Below the pieces are notes generated by a model. That model searched no databases. It was not told the DNA's origin and was given only the letters and a program-made list of their open reading frames with translations. Shown here piece after piece: positions 12,167 to 63,954 of a stretch of DNA of 64,000 nucleotides. The translations under genes were made by a program, and so were the position numbers. Where the stretch lies: the NCBI RefSeq assembly GCF_033807715.1, contig NC_084606.1, positions 37,196,401-37,260,400 of the forward strand. Reading direction: 5' to 3'. The stretch comes from Cololabis saira (taxonomy: Eukaryota > Chordata > Actinopteri > Beloniformes > Belonidae). Position 1 is the stretch's first letter. Each line of letters opens with the position of its first letter.

Positions 12167-12553
12167 TAATGTCAGATGAAGCGTTCCAAACCAAAACGAA
12201 TGATCCCTCTAGTGTATCTCTCCGTTGCCTTGAACAGGCTGTGTGCTGCAAAATGTGCTGCAGTGCTGGGGCCGCTTTTCCCGCGCTGTGTGTAACCAAT
12301 CAGATGGTGCTGTGGGCGGGACATTGCTGGACACAGTGCAGTGACTGCAGGCAGAGACGCGGCTGCATCAACCCCAAAATAACGCAGTTATTTAAAAACT
12401 TTTTTATATTATTATTGTTTTATATATATATATACGAGAGGTGCCGGATCTGCCCAAATAAGTCCCGGAACACAGGGAGGCCAAAATCGAGAGGTGCCGG
12501 ATCCTGTTCCGGCAGGATCCGGCACAAATTAACCCCCGGTAAGAACATTCCCA
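12167..12553. other. Unassigned stretch with a perfect GTGCCGGATCC hairpin
   Basis: No gene is recognised. 12494-12525 is a perfect 13 bp stem (GTGCCGGATCCTG) with a six-base loop. The half-motif gagaggtgccggatc also occurs at 12436, just after a short TA run, so two copies lie about 55 bp apart. This looks like the end of an unclassified DNA element. Confidence 0.45.
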
Positions 12554-13290
12554 CTCAAAGTATGGAATTTATCAACCTGTACTTGTGCGTAGGAACGTGT
12601 GTAAATTTTAGCACACTGACCATGCGTACACACAAGATCTAGTGGTAGAACAGTGAAACTACAAATAGAACCCTTTAAAAGAGTCAGTGTTCAGCGATCT
12701 CAAACTTCACACGTTCCCCGTTTCCTCTAATTAATAAAAATTCTCCATTAGTAATTTAGCAGACATTTTGAATAATTAGTGTGACAAGCTATAAAAGACA
12801 GCTGTGGCAGGACGACCTGAAAAGAAAATACAAGTACCATGGCTTATCTTGCACTGTTGGAGGATTTGGAGAACCGTGCGCTCCGCAGGGAGCACGTTTT
12901 CAAAGAGCGTGCTGATCTGTTCAGTGAGAGACAGAGCGGCTTCTCAGCAGGTACCGCTTCCCCAAAAACATTCTGATGGATCTATGCCGTGATTTACAAC
13001 CTATGTTGCAGCGAGAGACCAAACGCACCAAAGCCATCCCAGTGCACATCCAGCTCCTGTCCACCGGAACATTTCAGAGAGAGATTGGAGACATATGCGG
13101 AATTCGCAGCTGACACTAAGCCATGCCGGCAGTGTTGGATGCAATAATTTCTCTGGCCCCAATTTACATCCAGTTCCCATACATACATCACCTACAAGCT
13201 GAAATTAAACAAGGATTTCACGCCATTGCCGGATTCCCAAACATAATTGGAGCTATAGATTGCACCCAAATCAAAATAAAAGCACCATCA

Positions 13291-13790
13291 TCGGGGGCAC
13301 GGTGGCGCAGCTTGTAGTGCAGCCGTCTCACAGCAAGAAGGTCCTGGGTTCGATTCCCGCCGGGCGCTGAAGTGCTGGTTAGTTCCCCCATGACTTCAGT
13401 GCCCACACCCTGGTGAAAAGGCCTTTCTGTGTGGAGTTTGCATGTTCTCCCCGTGTTCCCTTGGGTAGTAATGGGAGCTACCCTCACAAAAACATGCAGC
13501 AGTCCTAGGCTATACATGCCTCCTCTGGCCAACCGGGGAACAGATGGGGTGGGGAGGATCTGGCCCAAATAACGTGATCCTTCCACGCGCTACGTCCGGC
13601 CGGAGAAACCCCACCCAGTCTGGTAAAAAGATGCGGCCTGCTCACTCCTCGTGAGATGAGACCTAGATGGAGACCTGAGCTCAGTGCAGGGCCCTCCTGG
13701 GGTTGGTAGAGGATGGCAATGCCCACTGTCTAGGTAGGAGCACTGGGTGATAAAATGGGGGAAAAAATATATGGGGGATAAAAATATAAA
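13291..13790 (+). mobile_element. tRNA-derived SINE inserted in the Harbinger transposase
   Basis: The head gggggcacggtggcgcag contains an A-box-like TGGCGCAGCTTG (13303) and a perfect B box GGTTCGATTCC (13347-13357), so a polymerase III promoter is present. The body continues with the widespread fish sequence gtgtggagtttgcatgttctc and ends in an A/T-rich tail. An 18 bp target duplication, AAAATAAAAGCACCATCA, lies at 13273-13290 and 15470-15487. The second copy lies beyond a GGGCCC-family element, which therefore sits in the SINE tail. Confidence 0.8.
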
Positions 13791-15469
13791 AAAAATTAAA
13801 GCTGCAAGCAGCGATGAACGGGCCCTCGCACTCACAGCCACCGCCCCCATAAGCATATCAGAAATGACACCACCCACGACTTCCTATGTCAAACCATTCA
13901 AAAGATATGGCAGAGCATAGTATTCTAGGGGGCGCTGTTGAGCCGTTAGGCCACGCCCATTAATGCAAACCATGAAATATCAAATTTATCGCCAGGCCTG
14001 GCTTGCATCTAAAATTTGGTGACTTTTGGAGAACTATCAAACATGGACCAATCAGATGAAGGGGGTCGCGCCTTTTGGCGTCTAGCATCACCACGGTAAC
14101 GCTTTTGAAAGAGAAGAGTAATGCGTGGTGTCGCAGGATGGAGACGCACATTTTGATGTATAATACACCTGGGTGCACGTTACGGTTCGGGCTGAATTAA
14201 CTGCCGAAGGAATGGCATAAATTTCGCCAAAATGACACGATTAATTCAAAATGGCCGACATCCTGTTTGGTTTCGGCCATGGCTCCAAGAGACTTTTCTT
14301 TAAGTTGCGCCATGATACAGGTGTGTAGCGATTTTCGTGCATGTACGTCAAACCGTATTTTGGGGCTTGAGGCACAAAGTTTTCCGGGGGGCGCTGTTGA
14401 GCCATTTTGCCACGCCCATTAATGCAAACCATGAAATATCAAATTTATCGCCAGGCCTGCCTTGCATGCAAAATTTGGTGCCTTTTGGGGAACTATCAAA
14501 TATGGACCAATCAGATGAAGGGGGGGTGCGCTTGTTGGCGTCTAGCGTCGCCACGGTAACACTTTTGAAAGAGAAAAGTAATGCGTGTAGTCGCAGCATC
14601 GAGACGCACATTTTGATGTATAACACATCTGGGTTCACGATACGGTTCGGGCTGAATTAATTCTCGAAGGAATGGCATCCAAAATTACGCGATTAATTCA
14701 GAATGTTCAAAATGGCCGACTTCCTGTTCGGTTTCGGCCATGGCGCCAAGAGAATTTTCTTTTAGTTGCGACATGATACAGGTGTGTACCGATTTTCGTT
14801 CATGTACGTCAAACCGTATTATGGGGCTTGAGGCGCAAAGTTTTTTCTGTCTGGACCAATCAGATGAAGGGTGGGCGCGCTTTTTCGCGTCTAGCGTCTC
14901 CACGGTAACACTTTTGAAAGAGAAAAGTAATGCGTGTAGTCGCAGGATGGAGACGCACATTTTCATGTATAACACACTTGGGGGCACGTTACGGTTCGGG
15001 CTGAATTAACTGCCGAAGGAATGGCATAAATTTCGCCAAAATGACACGATGAATTCAAAATGGCCGACATCCTGTTCGGTTTCAGGCATGACTCCAAGAG
15101 ACTTTTCTTTAAGTTGTGCCATGGTACAGGTATGTAGCGATTTTCGTGCATGTACGTCAAACCGTATCGTGGGGCTTGAGGCACAAAGTTTTCAAGGGGT
15201 GCTGTTGAGCCATTTTGCCACGCCCATTAATGTAAACCATTAAATATCAAATTTTTCGCCAGGCCTGATTTGGGTGCAAAATTTGGTGACTTTTTGGGCA
15301 CGTTTAGGGGGGCAAAAAGGCCCTCCTTTCGTCAGAAGAAAAAGAAAAAGAAAAAAAAAATCCTACAGATACAATAGGGCCTTCGCACTGAAGGTGCTCG
15401 GGCCCTAATAATAAAAATTCCTGCAAATACAATAGGGCCTTCGCACTGAAGGTGCTCGGGCCCTAATTA
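13791..15469 (-). mobile_element. GGGCCC-family interspersed element (copy 1)
   Basis: Begins attaaagctgcaagcagcg with a GCTGC-AA-GCAGC hairpin. It continues gggccctcgcactcac and contains partly repeated internal modules (caaaatggccgac at 14248, 14708 and 15057; accaatcagatgaagg at 14046, 14507 and 14856). It ends with two tandem terminal units (gggccttcgcactgaaggtg ... cgggccc) at 15374-15405 and 15435-15464. No coding capacity was found; the short frames are not conserved between copies. The superfamily is uncertain. Confidence 0.75.
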
Positions 15470-15751
15470 AAAATAAAAGCACCATCACACAATGAATTCA
15501 GTTACGTGAACATGAAAGGATTTCATTCAATCAATGCACAAATAATCTGCGATGCAACTATGTCTCTGTCAAATGTTGTTGCCCGGTGGCCTGGAGGAAG
15601 GCACGACTCATTATTCTGCAGAACAGCTCTGTTGGTGTTTGCACCTCCAAGCAGGAACTTTTGACTCCAACCAAATCTTAATTTATATGGATAATCTTCC
15701 AAGAAATATATCAAACATGGTCAACATAATTATTTTACTAGGTAAATATCA

Positions 15752-17436
15752 CATACAGTGGGGGTTTGCTGTTATGCCATTTGCATTTATGTACAGTGGG
15801 GAGAACAAGTATTTGATACACTGCCGATTTTGCTGATTTTCCCACTTGAAAAGCATGTAGAAGTCTGTAATTTTTATCATACTCTTCAACTGTGAGTGAT
15901 GGAATCTAAAAAAAAAATCCCCAAAAATCACATTGTATGATTTTTAAGTAATTAATTAGCATTTTATTGCATGACACAAGTATTTGATACATCAGAAAAA
16001 CAGAACTTAATATTTGGTACAGAAACCTTTGTTTGCAATTACAGAGATCAGACGTTTCCTGTAGTTCTTGACCAGGTTTGCACACACTGCAGCAGGGATT
16101 TTGGCCCACTCCTCCATACAGATCTTCTCCAGATCCTTCAGGTTTCGGGGCTGTCGCTGGGCAATACGGACTTTCAGCTCCCTCCAAAGATTTTCTATTG
16201 GGTTCAGGTCTGGAGACTGGCTAGGCCACTCCAGGACCTTGAAATGCTTCTTACGGAGCCACTCCTTAGTTGCCCTGGCTGTGTGTTTCGGGTCGTGGTC
16301 ATGCTGGAAGACCCAGCCACGACCCATCTTCAATGCTCTTACTGAGGGAAGGAGGTTGTTGGCCAAGATCTCGCGATACATGGCCCCATCCATCCTCCCC
16401 TCAATACGGGGCAGTCGTCCTGTCCCCTTTGCAGAAAAGCATCCCCAAAGAATGTTTCCACCTCCATGCTTCACGGTTGGGATGGTGTTCTTGGGGTTGT
16501 ACTCATCCTTCTTCTTCCTCCAAACACGGCGAATGGAGTTTAGACCAAAAAGCTCTATTTTAGTCTCATCGGACCACATGACCTTCTCCCATTCCTCCTC
16601 TGGATCATCCAGATGGTCATTGGCAAACTTCAGACGGGCCTTGACATGCACTGGCTTGAGCAGGGGGACCTTGCGTGCGCTGCAGGATTTTAATCCATGA
16701 CGGCGTAGTGTGTTACTATTGGTTTTCTTTGAGACTGTGGTCCCAGCTCTCTTCAGGTCATTGACCAGGTCCTGCCGTGTAGTTCTGGGCTGATCCCTCA
16801 CCTTCCTCATGATCATTGATGCCCCACGATGTGAGATTTTGCATGGAGCCCCAGACCGAGGGAGATTGACCGTCATCTTGAACTTCTTCCATTTTCTAAT
16901 AATTGCGCCAACAGTTGTTGTCTTCTCACCAAGCTGCTTGCCTATTGTCCTGTAGCCCATCCCAGCCTTGTGCAGGTCTACAATTTTATCCCTGATGTCC
17001 TTACACAGCTCTCTGGTCTTGGCCATTGTGGAGAGGTTGGAGTTTGTTTGATTGAGTGTGTGGACAGGTGTCTTTTATACAGGTAACGAGTTCAAACAGG
17101 TGCAGTTAATACAGGTAATGAGTGGAGAACAGGAGGGCTTCTTAAAGAAGAACTAACAGGTCTGTGAGAGCCGGAAGTCTTACTGGTTGACAGGTGATCA
17201 AATACTTATGTCATGCAATAAAATGCAAATTAATTACTTAAAAATCATACAATGTGATTTTCTGGATTTCTTTTTTAGATTCTGTCACTCACAGTTGAAG
17301 AGTACCTATGATAAAAATTACAGACTTCTACATGCTTTGCAAGTGGGAAAACCTGCAAAATCGGCAGTGTATCAAATACTTGTTCTCCCCACTGTACATA
17401 AATGCAAATGGCATAACAGCAAACCCTCCATTGTAC
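15752..17436 (-). mobile_element. Tc1 transposon (15794-17394) at the centre of a palindrome
   Basis: The element runs CAGTGGGGAGAACAAG to its inverted copy, flanked by TA (15792-15793, 17395-17396). Inverted repeats are about 200 bp each, with an inner repeat of the ACAAGTATTTGATACA motif near 15977 and 17200, an IR/DR arrangement as in Sleeping Beauty-type elements. Outside the TA, 15752-15793 and 17395-17436 are themselves inverted copies (about 42 bp, few mismatches). The target, or an older terminus, was therefore palindromic. Confidence 0.93.
16007..17026 (-). CDS. Tc1 transposase, apparently intact
   Basis: 339 residues with no internal stop. The N-terminus carries two helix-turn-helix units of paired-like type ([16 protein letters not shown]..., then [18 protein letters not shown] with a GRPR-like hook). 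The DDE domain has the first Asp in [13 protein letters not shown], the second in [11 protein letters not shown] and Glu in [11 protein letters not shown], spaced 34 residues apart (DD34E). The consensus QQDNDPKHT reads QHDHDPKHT here. Length and motifs match full-length Tc1 transposases. It lies centrally between complete inverted repeats, so the copy may be mobilisable, though single replacements could inactivate it. Confidence 0.93.
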   Translation of the reverse strand: MAKTRELCKDIRDKIVDLHKAGMGYRTIGKQLGEKTTTVGAIIRKWKKFKMTVNLPRSGAPCKISHRGASMIMRKVRDQPRTTRQDLVNDLKRAGTTVSKKTNSNTLRRHGLKSCSARKVPLLKPVHVKARLKFANDHLDDPEEEWEKVMWSDETKIELFGLNSIRRVWRKKKDEYNPKNTIPTVKHGGGNILWGCFSAKGTGRLPRIEGRMDGAMYREILANNLLPSVRALKMGRGWVFQHDHDPKHTARATKEWLRKKHFKVLEWPSQSPDLNPIENLWRELKVRIAQRQPRNLKDLEKICMEEWAKIPAAVCANLVKNYRKRLISVIANKGFCTKY

Positions 17437-17966
17437 ATCTGAAAAATGAATGTAAACTGTACTTAGCGTCTCTAAAACTGATGTGTGAAAAAAACAATAT
17501 AGCCAAAAGCTTATATGAAACGATGTCTTTGTTTCTTAATTTTTATTAATACACTTCCCATAGCCTGTCAGTAAATGTATCTTTTTTTTTTTTGCTCTCA
17601 ACCCTCCCAAAAGGTTGAATATCTGTAGATAATTGATTGTTTCGTTTCATGTGCCTTTTATTGTAAACCCTACAGTATTTTGTTCAATAAAGTTTGAAAA
17701 AAAAACAACCTCCTAGCAGGAGCTGTTGTTGCTGCCATATATGGTCAATTGGAGGCGTTTCTGAATGCAAATGACCCTAACCATGCACGCGCACGGCAGT
17801 TAAGAAAAGGTGGGATTTATCATCACTGACTACTTACTAGTGTGCGTACAACCGGTGTCCGCACGTTTGATAAATTCAGATTTTTTTGTACTTACACACA
17901 TTCTAAATTTCATTCCTACGACAGAATTTAGAACCTTTTCTACGCACGGTTGATAAATGAGTCCCC

Positions 17967-18430
17967 TGCACCCTGCCACAGCTCCCCTCTTGGAAAAAAG
18001 ACATAGAAATGGAGTAATGAAGTCTTTTTGAATTATCCTAAGCCCTAAATGCAGGCATGGTTATGTGGAATTGTCAAATTGGTTTAATTCACCATTCGAA
18101 TGGTTGCAGATTACTATTGTAATACTGTATTTGGCCCGGTCTTTGTATGTTTTGATCATATAAAAATGTAATTATTGCAATTGTTAGTATGAGATGTGTA
18201 TGATTGGGTTGACTGTTACACGAGCGTGAAACATATCAATAATTTTTCTTTATTTTATCCGTCATAAAATCACGTACTGATGATTGACAGCTTCGACAGG
18301 TTTGGTTTCGTCCCGTAAAATGAGCACCGCTGTTTTTTAGATACAGTAGAAGGGCGTGTTCATGAACCTACTGTCAATTGCTTGTCAGTGACATTTTACA
18401 CAGAAAGGGGTTTATGGAGAAGAAACAACC
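17967..18430. other. Unassigned AT-rich stretch
   Basis: No open frame, repeat boundary or known terminus was recognised between the Harbinger right end and the zinc-finger fragment. Confidence 0.4.
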
Positions 18431-18439
18431 CCGTTGAGC

Positions 18440-18540
18440 AGTCCTTTAAGACACAAAGGAACTCTGAGTGCAGACCAGCATATTCACACTGGAAAAAAAT
18501 CTTATAGATGTGATTAGTGTGGAGTAGGTTTTGTAAGTTA
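18440..18540 (+). pseudogene. C2H2 zinc-finger gene fragment
   Basis: One frame reads LRHKGTLSADQHIHTGKKSYRCD, a stop, then CGVGF. This matches the end of one finger, the linker HTGEKPY (here HTGKKSY) and the first CxxC of the next finger, with a stop between the cysteines. It is too short and broken to be functional. Confidence 0.6.
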
Positions 18541-19189
18541 TTGTTTATATATATATATAGGTTCACTAGGACCTATTGTTTTACATTGCAAGAGAGTTGC
18601 TGCAGTTTTGTGACAGTTTTGTGTGTGAGGCACCCGAGCATGAACGGCCGGGACCGTTATGTGATTAACCGTTTTGTCACTAGACCGTTATGTTATTAAC
18701 TCGTGTGTTGTTACTTTAATAAAACCATAACCCACTTGGGTTGAAATAAGAAAATTCTGAAGTCCTTGACTAAGGTAGGAGACAGAATTTAACAGGTTTT
18801 GCCACACCAAGTAATCTAAGGTGACGGAGGGGAGATCTGAGGGAAATACAGACAACCGACGCTAGTAAATTATTAAGTCAGACCCCCGACCTGCCAGGGT
18901 GCGAAGGTCAAGAAGTGGGAGAACCACTTATCTGGGGAGCAGTCAGGACTCTGGCAGCCCTGACCCTTGCAAGAAAAGGACAGGAAGAAGAGGATGATGA
19001 CAACGAGACCCCTATCCCTGTTGACATCCAACTCAAATTCTAGTTGACATACAAACCAGTACTTCCAAAAAACCTTTTCCCCCTGGTGGATAAATTGAGC
19101 CATGGGAAGTCCCATGTCTCAACAGGAGGGATGAAGGGTATAGTACACAAAGTATAAGTATTCCAATACCTACTTTTTGTATGAGCAGG
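18541..19189 (+). other. Unassigned stretch before the retrovirus-like remnant
   Basis: Contains AATAAA near 18718 followed by a possible LTR-like end (ggagacagaatttaaca at 18779-18795). It also has a short acidic open segment (AGKDRKKRMMTTR-like in one frame) with no clear match. It may be the 5' side of the retrovirus-like element, but no sequence matching the 3' LTR was found here. Confidence 0.3.
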
Positions 19190-20448
19190 CCTAGTGGAAG
19201 AAACTGGAAAACCATGGCCTGAATGCCTGCCATTAGTCGAAATGTACATGAGAATCGTCCCAAACCCATCAGGCCTCACACCCTTTGAGGTTGTGCATGG
19301 TCGCCCATTCCAGCTCCCTCTATGGGAAGGGGAGCCATGGCACGAGAAAGCCGAAGAGGCAGATCCACTCTCAATGTGGATGAGTAAATTGTTTGCTGAA
19401 AAGATGTTCAAAGTTCTTGTAAGCTGCCGCTTTCCCCTCTCTCTCTTATGCAGGAATTGCTGAAACCAGGTGACCAGATCCTGATTCGAGTGGTGAAACA
19501 AAAAACGTGGTCATCACCCCGTTGGGACGGCCCCTTTGTTGTCCAGATCGCGACAGCAATCAGTAAAGATTGCTGAAAGATCTACGTGGGTTCACCAGTC
19601 ACAGTGCAAGCTAGTAAAAAACTTTCCAGAGTAGGCCGGAAGTCGGACGGTATCAAAACCTTTGTCCGCTGAAGAACTCATCTGATGCCTACTCACCACC
19701 CACGGGTCAGTGCCCCCTTGCACTGCCATCATGAGAGTCCCACTCGTCTATTACCAACAACTCCAACGAACTCTAACTGATGACAAGGATGTTTATGATG
19801 ACACTGGATTGTAGACTGCTTCATTTTGTTTACTGTAAATGTTTTAAGCTTGTGTGTGTCTTGGCCATGGCCATGGGTGATCGCTCAATAGGAGGGTCGG
19901 AGAGGAATTTTGCCCCATATAGCCTGGGTTTTCGCCTCTCCCTTGACATATAATTACTCGTTAACAAGCTTGCATTAAGTGTGTTATATACTATCCTTAG
20001 CCTAATGGACGGATATTAGTTGAACTTTCATAAGGACAACAGGAGGGAATTGTGAGGTTAATTAACCTTTAAACTTGTTTTTATCCTTCTGAAAACTGTC
20101 ACATGCTTTGTTAACAGATGTCACAGCAGCCACTTCCTGATCTACTCAGGTTTTGGACTGTCCTGGTTCAATCACTCTACTGTAGTGTAATGATTCAATC
20201 ACACGTTATCACTTCCACTCATTGTCTACTGTTCACAGTCCATATACGGTCAGTTGCTGTCAAGTTTCTCAATAAAACCATCATTCAGGAGGAGGGTACT
20301 TTGGGAAGCTCAGGAGTTCTCAATGAGAGTCTTGTTGCTCTGCACTCCTCTGCTCCCCCCCTTCTGCAGAAGTGTGTTAAAAGACCATTCCAAGCAGTCT
20401 CTGTTTTTCCTTGTTACGAACTTATGTAATGTTGATTTAGACCTAACA
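19190..20448 (+). mobile_element. Degraded retrovirus-like (ERV) remnant: integrase C-terminus and 3' LTR
   Basis: 19190-19690 encodes, with stops, the C-terminal part of a gammaretrovirus-like integrase: a short match to the region before GLTPFEVVHGRP, then a GDQ-to-RWDGPF block typical of the integrase C-terminal domain. No env, gag, protease or RT is visible. A purine run (aacaggaggga, 20038-20048) precedes TGTGAGG at 20051. The LTR runs to about 20448 (ending CCTAACA) and has AATAAA at 20271. The 5' LTR is not seen. The copy is old and defective. Confidence 0.65.
20051..20448 (+). repeat. 3' LTR of the retrovirus-like remnant
   Basis: It starts TGTGAGGTTAATTAACC after a polypurine tract, carries AATAAA at 20271-20276, and ends in CA at 20448. 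That base is exactly where homology to the left inverted-duplication arm begins, which fixes the right end. The length is about 398 bp. Confidence 0.6.
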
Positions 20449-20494
20449 TACACGTCTTTGAATCTAAAGTTCTCCTTTGCATTTCTCTTACTAA

Positions 20495-21978
20495 GGGCCA
20501 AATCCACAAAAGGATTGCGTGGCTTTTGCGGCCGCTAAACCGTTGCAAATGAGACAAAAAGAGAGCGCCTAATTCACAAAGCACCCGCAAAAGGCGAATT
20601 GCGGCACAAACTGCGCTGCCAAGCAAATAGCGTCATGGTGCGCCTGTGCCATTTGCATGCATGTAAATTAGGTAATATTCATACATTCGGCGCAAAATTG
20701 CCCCCTTTCTATGCAAATAAGCCTCATTGCAAAAACCGTCTTATTCACAAAGGCCAGCGCTATTTGCCACACGCAAAAATAGTGGAGCAAATACCGTCTT
20801 TTCGAAGCGCGTACTAACTGCGCGCAAACTCACTCCTCACTCCCCATCTCTCTGTTTCTCTCTCTCTCTTCAATGTCATTCAAGCCTGTGTGATACTGAA
20901 TGATATTAAGGGTGAAATCTACATTCAGACATGACTGTACACAGTCAGATCAAGTGGGGTTGTGGACTTATCTCGGATTTAAAAATAAAAATAACAGGAG
21001 CTCAGGATTCATCCATACAGTAAAGGGGCTGCTTCATTACAAACAATTCCACCATATAAACATATAAATCTAGAATGTGTGTGTTTAACAGCTTAATAAT
21101 GTCATCACATATCACAACATATATCAGACTTATAATAAAATAGCGCTGATCGTGTCCCTGTGAAGCTCAGCGTCAGTCAGGACTCTCAGCTGCTGCTGGA
21201 GATGCAGCCGTGGTGAGTGGGCTTGCCACCCGTCCCCTGAAATACGGAATTGTTACGTAATTGGGAATTAGAATTCATATAAAACAGTTATTTCCGTATT
21301 TCACAATCGTCCCATGCACGTCTGTCACATACGCACACACTAGTTAAGCCTAATTATGCCTAAATAATGGTCCGCGTTAAATCGCCGCAGAGCCTACGCC
21401 GTAGGTTTACGCCGTAGGGTACGCGGCGACGCGCACTGTACGGTGCGCCAGCCGCGTAACCTACGCCGTATGCTCTGCGTCGATTTAACGCAGAACCATA
21501 AATCATCCTTGAGCAGCACGGAGGGAGGAGGGAGGAGGGGGAGCGGGCTCCCGTCCCATCTTCGCACAGTGTCATGATTTGTAATACAGGCTGAGCCTAC
21601 CGTTAGTTCTTAAACTGTAAAAAAGCATGAGTTTGAAAAGTGGGGGGGACATGCCCCCCCTGTTCCCACTGGAAATTGCGCCCTTGCGCCTCACGGCGTT
21701 TTATTTTCACTTGCTTTATTTTTTATTTCTGCAGTTTTCATTATGGACCAATCTGTGTGCTGAAATATGGAGAACACTGGAAACAGCTCCGCTCACTTAC
21801 TGAGACAAGGGCAAATTGCACTCAGCCGCAAAACTTTATGGGCGTGTTTGCCCCGGTATATCATTAGAGCAAAATCTTTTGTGAATAGGACCTTAAAGCG
21901 GGGCAAAATGCGGGCGCAAATGCAGCGCAATTCACAGCGCTATTTGCGAGCGCAATCTTTTCTTTGTGGATTTACCCC
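20495..21978. mobile_element. Non-autonomous Harbinger element with TAA duplication and visible empty site
   Basis: The left end GGGCCAAATCCACAAAAGG and the right end (reverse complement GGGGTAAATCCACAAAG) form the TIR. TAA is duplicated at 20492-20494 and 21979-21981. The left inverted-duplication arm has the same host sequence without the element at 4314-4316 (single TTA on the plus strand). No transposase frame is present in 1484 bp. A second element of the same target type is nested at 21368-21498. Confidence 0.9.
21368..21498. mobile_element. 131 bp Harbinger-type MITE nested in the larger element
   Basis: The TIR is TGGTCCGCGTTAAATCG against (reverse complement) TGGTTCTGCGTTAAATCGAC, with TAA on both sides (21365-21367, 21499-21501). 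The interior is a CG-rich palindrome-like sequence of TACGCCGTAGG and TACGGCGTAGG blocks. Confidence 0.8.
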
Positions 21979-23208
21979 TAAGTGTCTGAATTGTCACTCA
22001 TAATGCTGGAAATATAAAATCTACATGGTGGGTACAATCTACACAGTGGTGAGAGGATAGTTTAAGTGTATATAAACTTTTTATGTTTTTGAATGTTGGC
22101 TACCTGGTTTAAAAGACCCAAAACTTTTTTTTTTGTTGCAGTTCAGATAAAACCTTGTTTTCAATGTGCAAACACAGTTACACAGACATACACACCAGCT
22201 CACTCATACATAGTCACTCCATAGTTTGACAGATAATTGTAGTTTTAGAGACCTGAAATGGTGGGTGTTTGTGTCGCTGCCTGCTCCCGTTTCTGTTTGT
22301 TTGTTTTCTCTCTTGCAGATTCCAAAGGCAGGTGTGCCCGTTGTGTGTTTTCCTGTGTTTCTCTCATTTCAGAATTGCAGCGGATAACTGCATGTGTCCT
22401 GTTGTTCAATAAAAAACATATATATACATTGTTCACTTTGTTTAGAACTGTTTATTGCAAGAGAAACAAAAATTCCCAGCTTTTTCATCCATACAGCATA
22501 TACTGTACTATATATTGTGATTTAACACCGCCATTGTTCAGCAATTCTTTTCATGTCTGCTTTATTTCTGGATAAAGAGGCTGCATTTCCTGCGTGTCGG
22601 TATTGCATGTGCTCAGATTACCAACTTCCATATGGTTCAACAGTTGCAAAGTAGTCAGTAAATACAACCAAAATTGATCCACATTAAAATTACAGTCAAA
22701 TATGTTCTGGATCTCTGCTGTGCTTTCATAATAGGTCTGACTTGTCAGGTGGCTATCATGGGATGTTCTGTGATGGCAGGAATCTGGGTGTTGGCGGCAG
22801 TTGATTATGAGGTGAGACATCTGGTGATCAGACCTGTTTGAACATATCAGAGTGGAATTTCGGTTATTAAAACCGGTTGGACTCTTGGTTCTCCTTCAGC
22901 AGCCCAGTCTCACTATGATCAATTTTATTCATAATACTTATATGGAGATACCACAATACAGAATATGAAGAGTTTTACTACGTAAAAATGTATTTTCAAA
23001 TAGATTTCATAATGATTAAATCGTGACTTTATTATAAAATACATAATTCCTGCTTTTAATTACTTCCAGTAAAAAATATTCTTTGTAAATTAGATTATTT
23101 GTTTATGAAATCATTAATGAACTAGTAATCTACATGTTTATGTGCTAGCTTGGAAAATGGTAAGAATGCATGTGAACAGTATGTACCACATAGGCATGAA
23201 GACCTGCA

Positions 23209-23260
23209 GGAAACTTTCTCTTTAGAGAAACGAAACCAATAAAAAGCAATTATTTGTCTG
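23209..23260 (+). promoter_or_regulatory. IRF/ISRE-like motif with adjacent AATAAAAAG, upstream of the plus-strand first exon
   Basis: GAAACGAAACC (23227-23237) contains the IRF core form AANNGAAA. It is preceded on the other strand by a second GAAA-type half (ctttctcttt). AATAAAAAG at 23238-23246 is a weak TATA-like box about 100-130 bases before the non-coding exon that ends at 23380. The motif lies in the roughly 360 bp block present only in the right arm. The spacing is one base shorter than a canonical ISRE, so this is a candidate only. Confidence 0.35.
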
Positions 23261-23339
23261 CTCAGTGTAGCGCCTCCCATCTACGTTGCTCTGCCAACAG
23301 CCTTCCTGCATGTCTCACTCACCGCCACGATCTCCTTAA

Positions 23340-63954
<40,615 letters not shown>

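Larger units (their letters stand above)
12839..15715 (+). pseudogene. HARBI1-type Harbinger transposase, broken
   Basis: From the ATG at 12839 the frame reads MAYLALLEDLENRALRREHV, then shifts. RYRFPKNILMDLC, TGTFQREIGDICGI, MPAVLDAIISLAPIYIQFPY, AGFPNIIGAIDCTQIKIKAPS and, after the insertion, HNEFSYVNMKGFHSINAQ and WPGGRHDS follow in several frames. The first catalytic Asp (AIDCT) and a second (GRHDS) are visible; the final Glu region is not. Stops and frameshifts occur near 12945, 13110 and 15640. The coding sequence is split at 13290/15470 by a SINE plus repeat, and its 3' part by a Tc1. It is a non-functional relic. Confidence 0.8.
12554..17966 (+). mobile_element. PIF/Harbinger transposon carrying nested SINE, GGGCCC-family repeat and Tc1
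   Basis: The left subterminal sequence tttatcaacctgtac...cgtagg and the reverse complement of the right end (ggggactcatttatcaaccgtgcgtag) share the fish Harbinger-type terminus. Inside is a broken HARBI1-type transposase split by two later insertions. The 3' portion ends with an AATAAA at 17681 and an A run. The left terminus is eroded, so the first base is approximate. Confidence 0.65.

Noticed and set aside
13291..13365. Possible tRNA gene
   Set aside because: The A and B boxes are present, but the sequence continues as a SINE body with an 18 bp target duplication and does not form a full tRNA.
14337..15243. Repeated short frames in the GGGCCC element (also at 56734 and 59539)
   Set aside because: They recur because the DNA repeats recur. 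They start and stop differently in each copy, and differences between copies are not frame-preserving.
16068..16700. 210-codon plus-strand frame inside Tc1
   Set aside because: Antisense shadow of the intact transposase.
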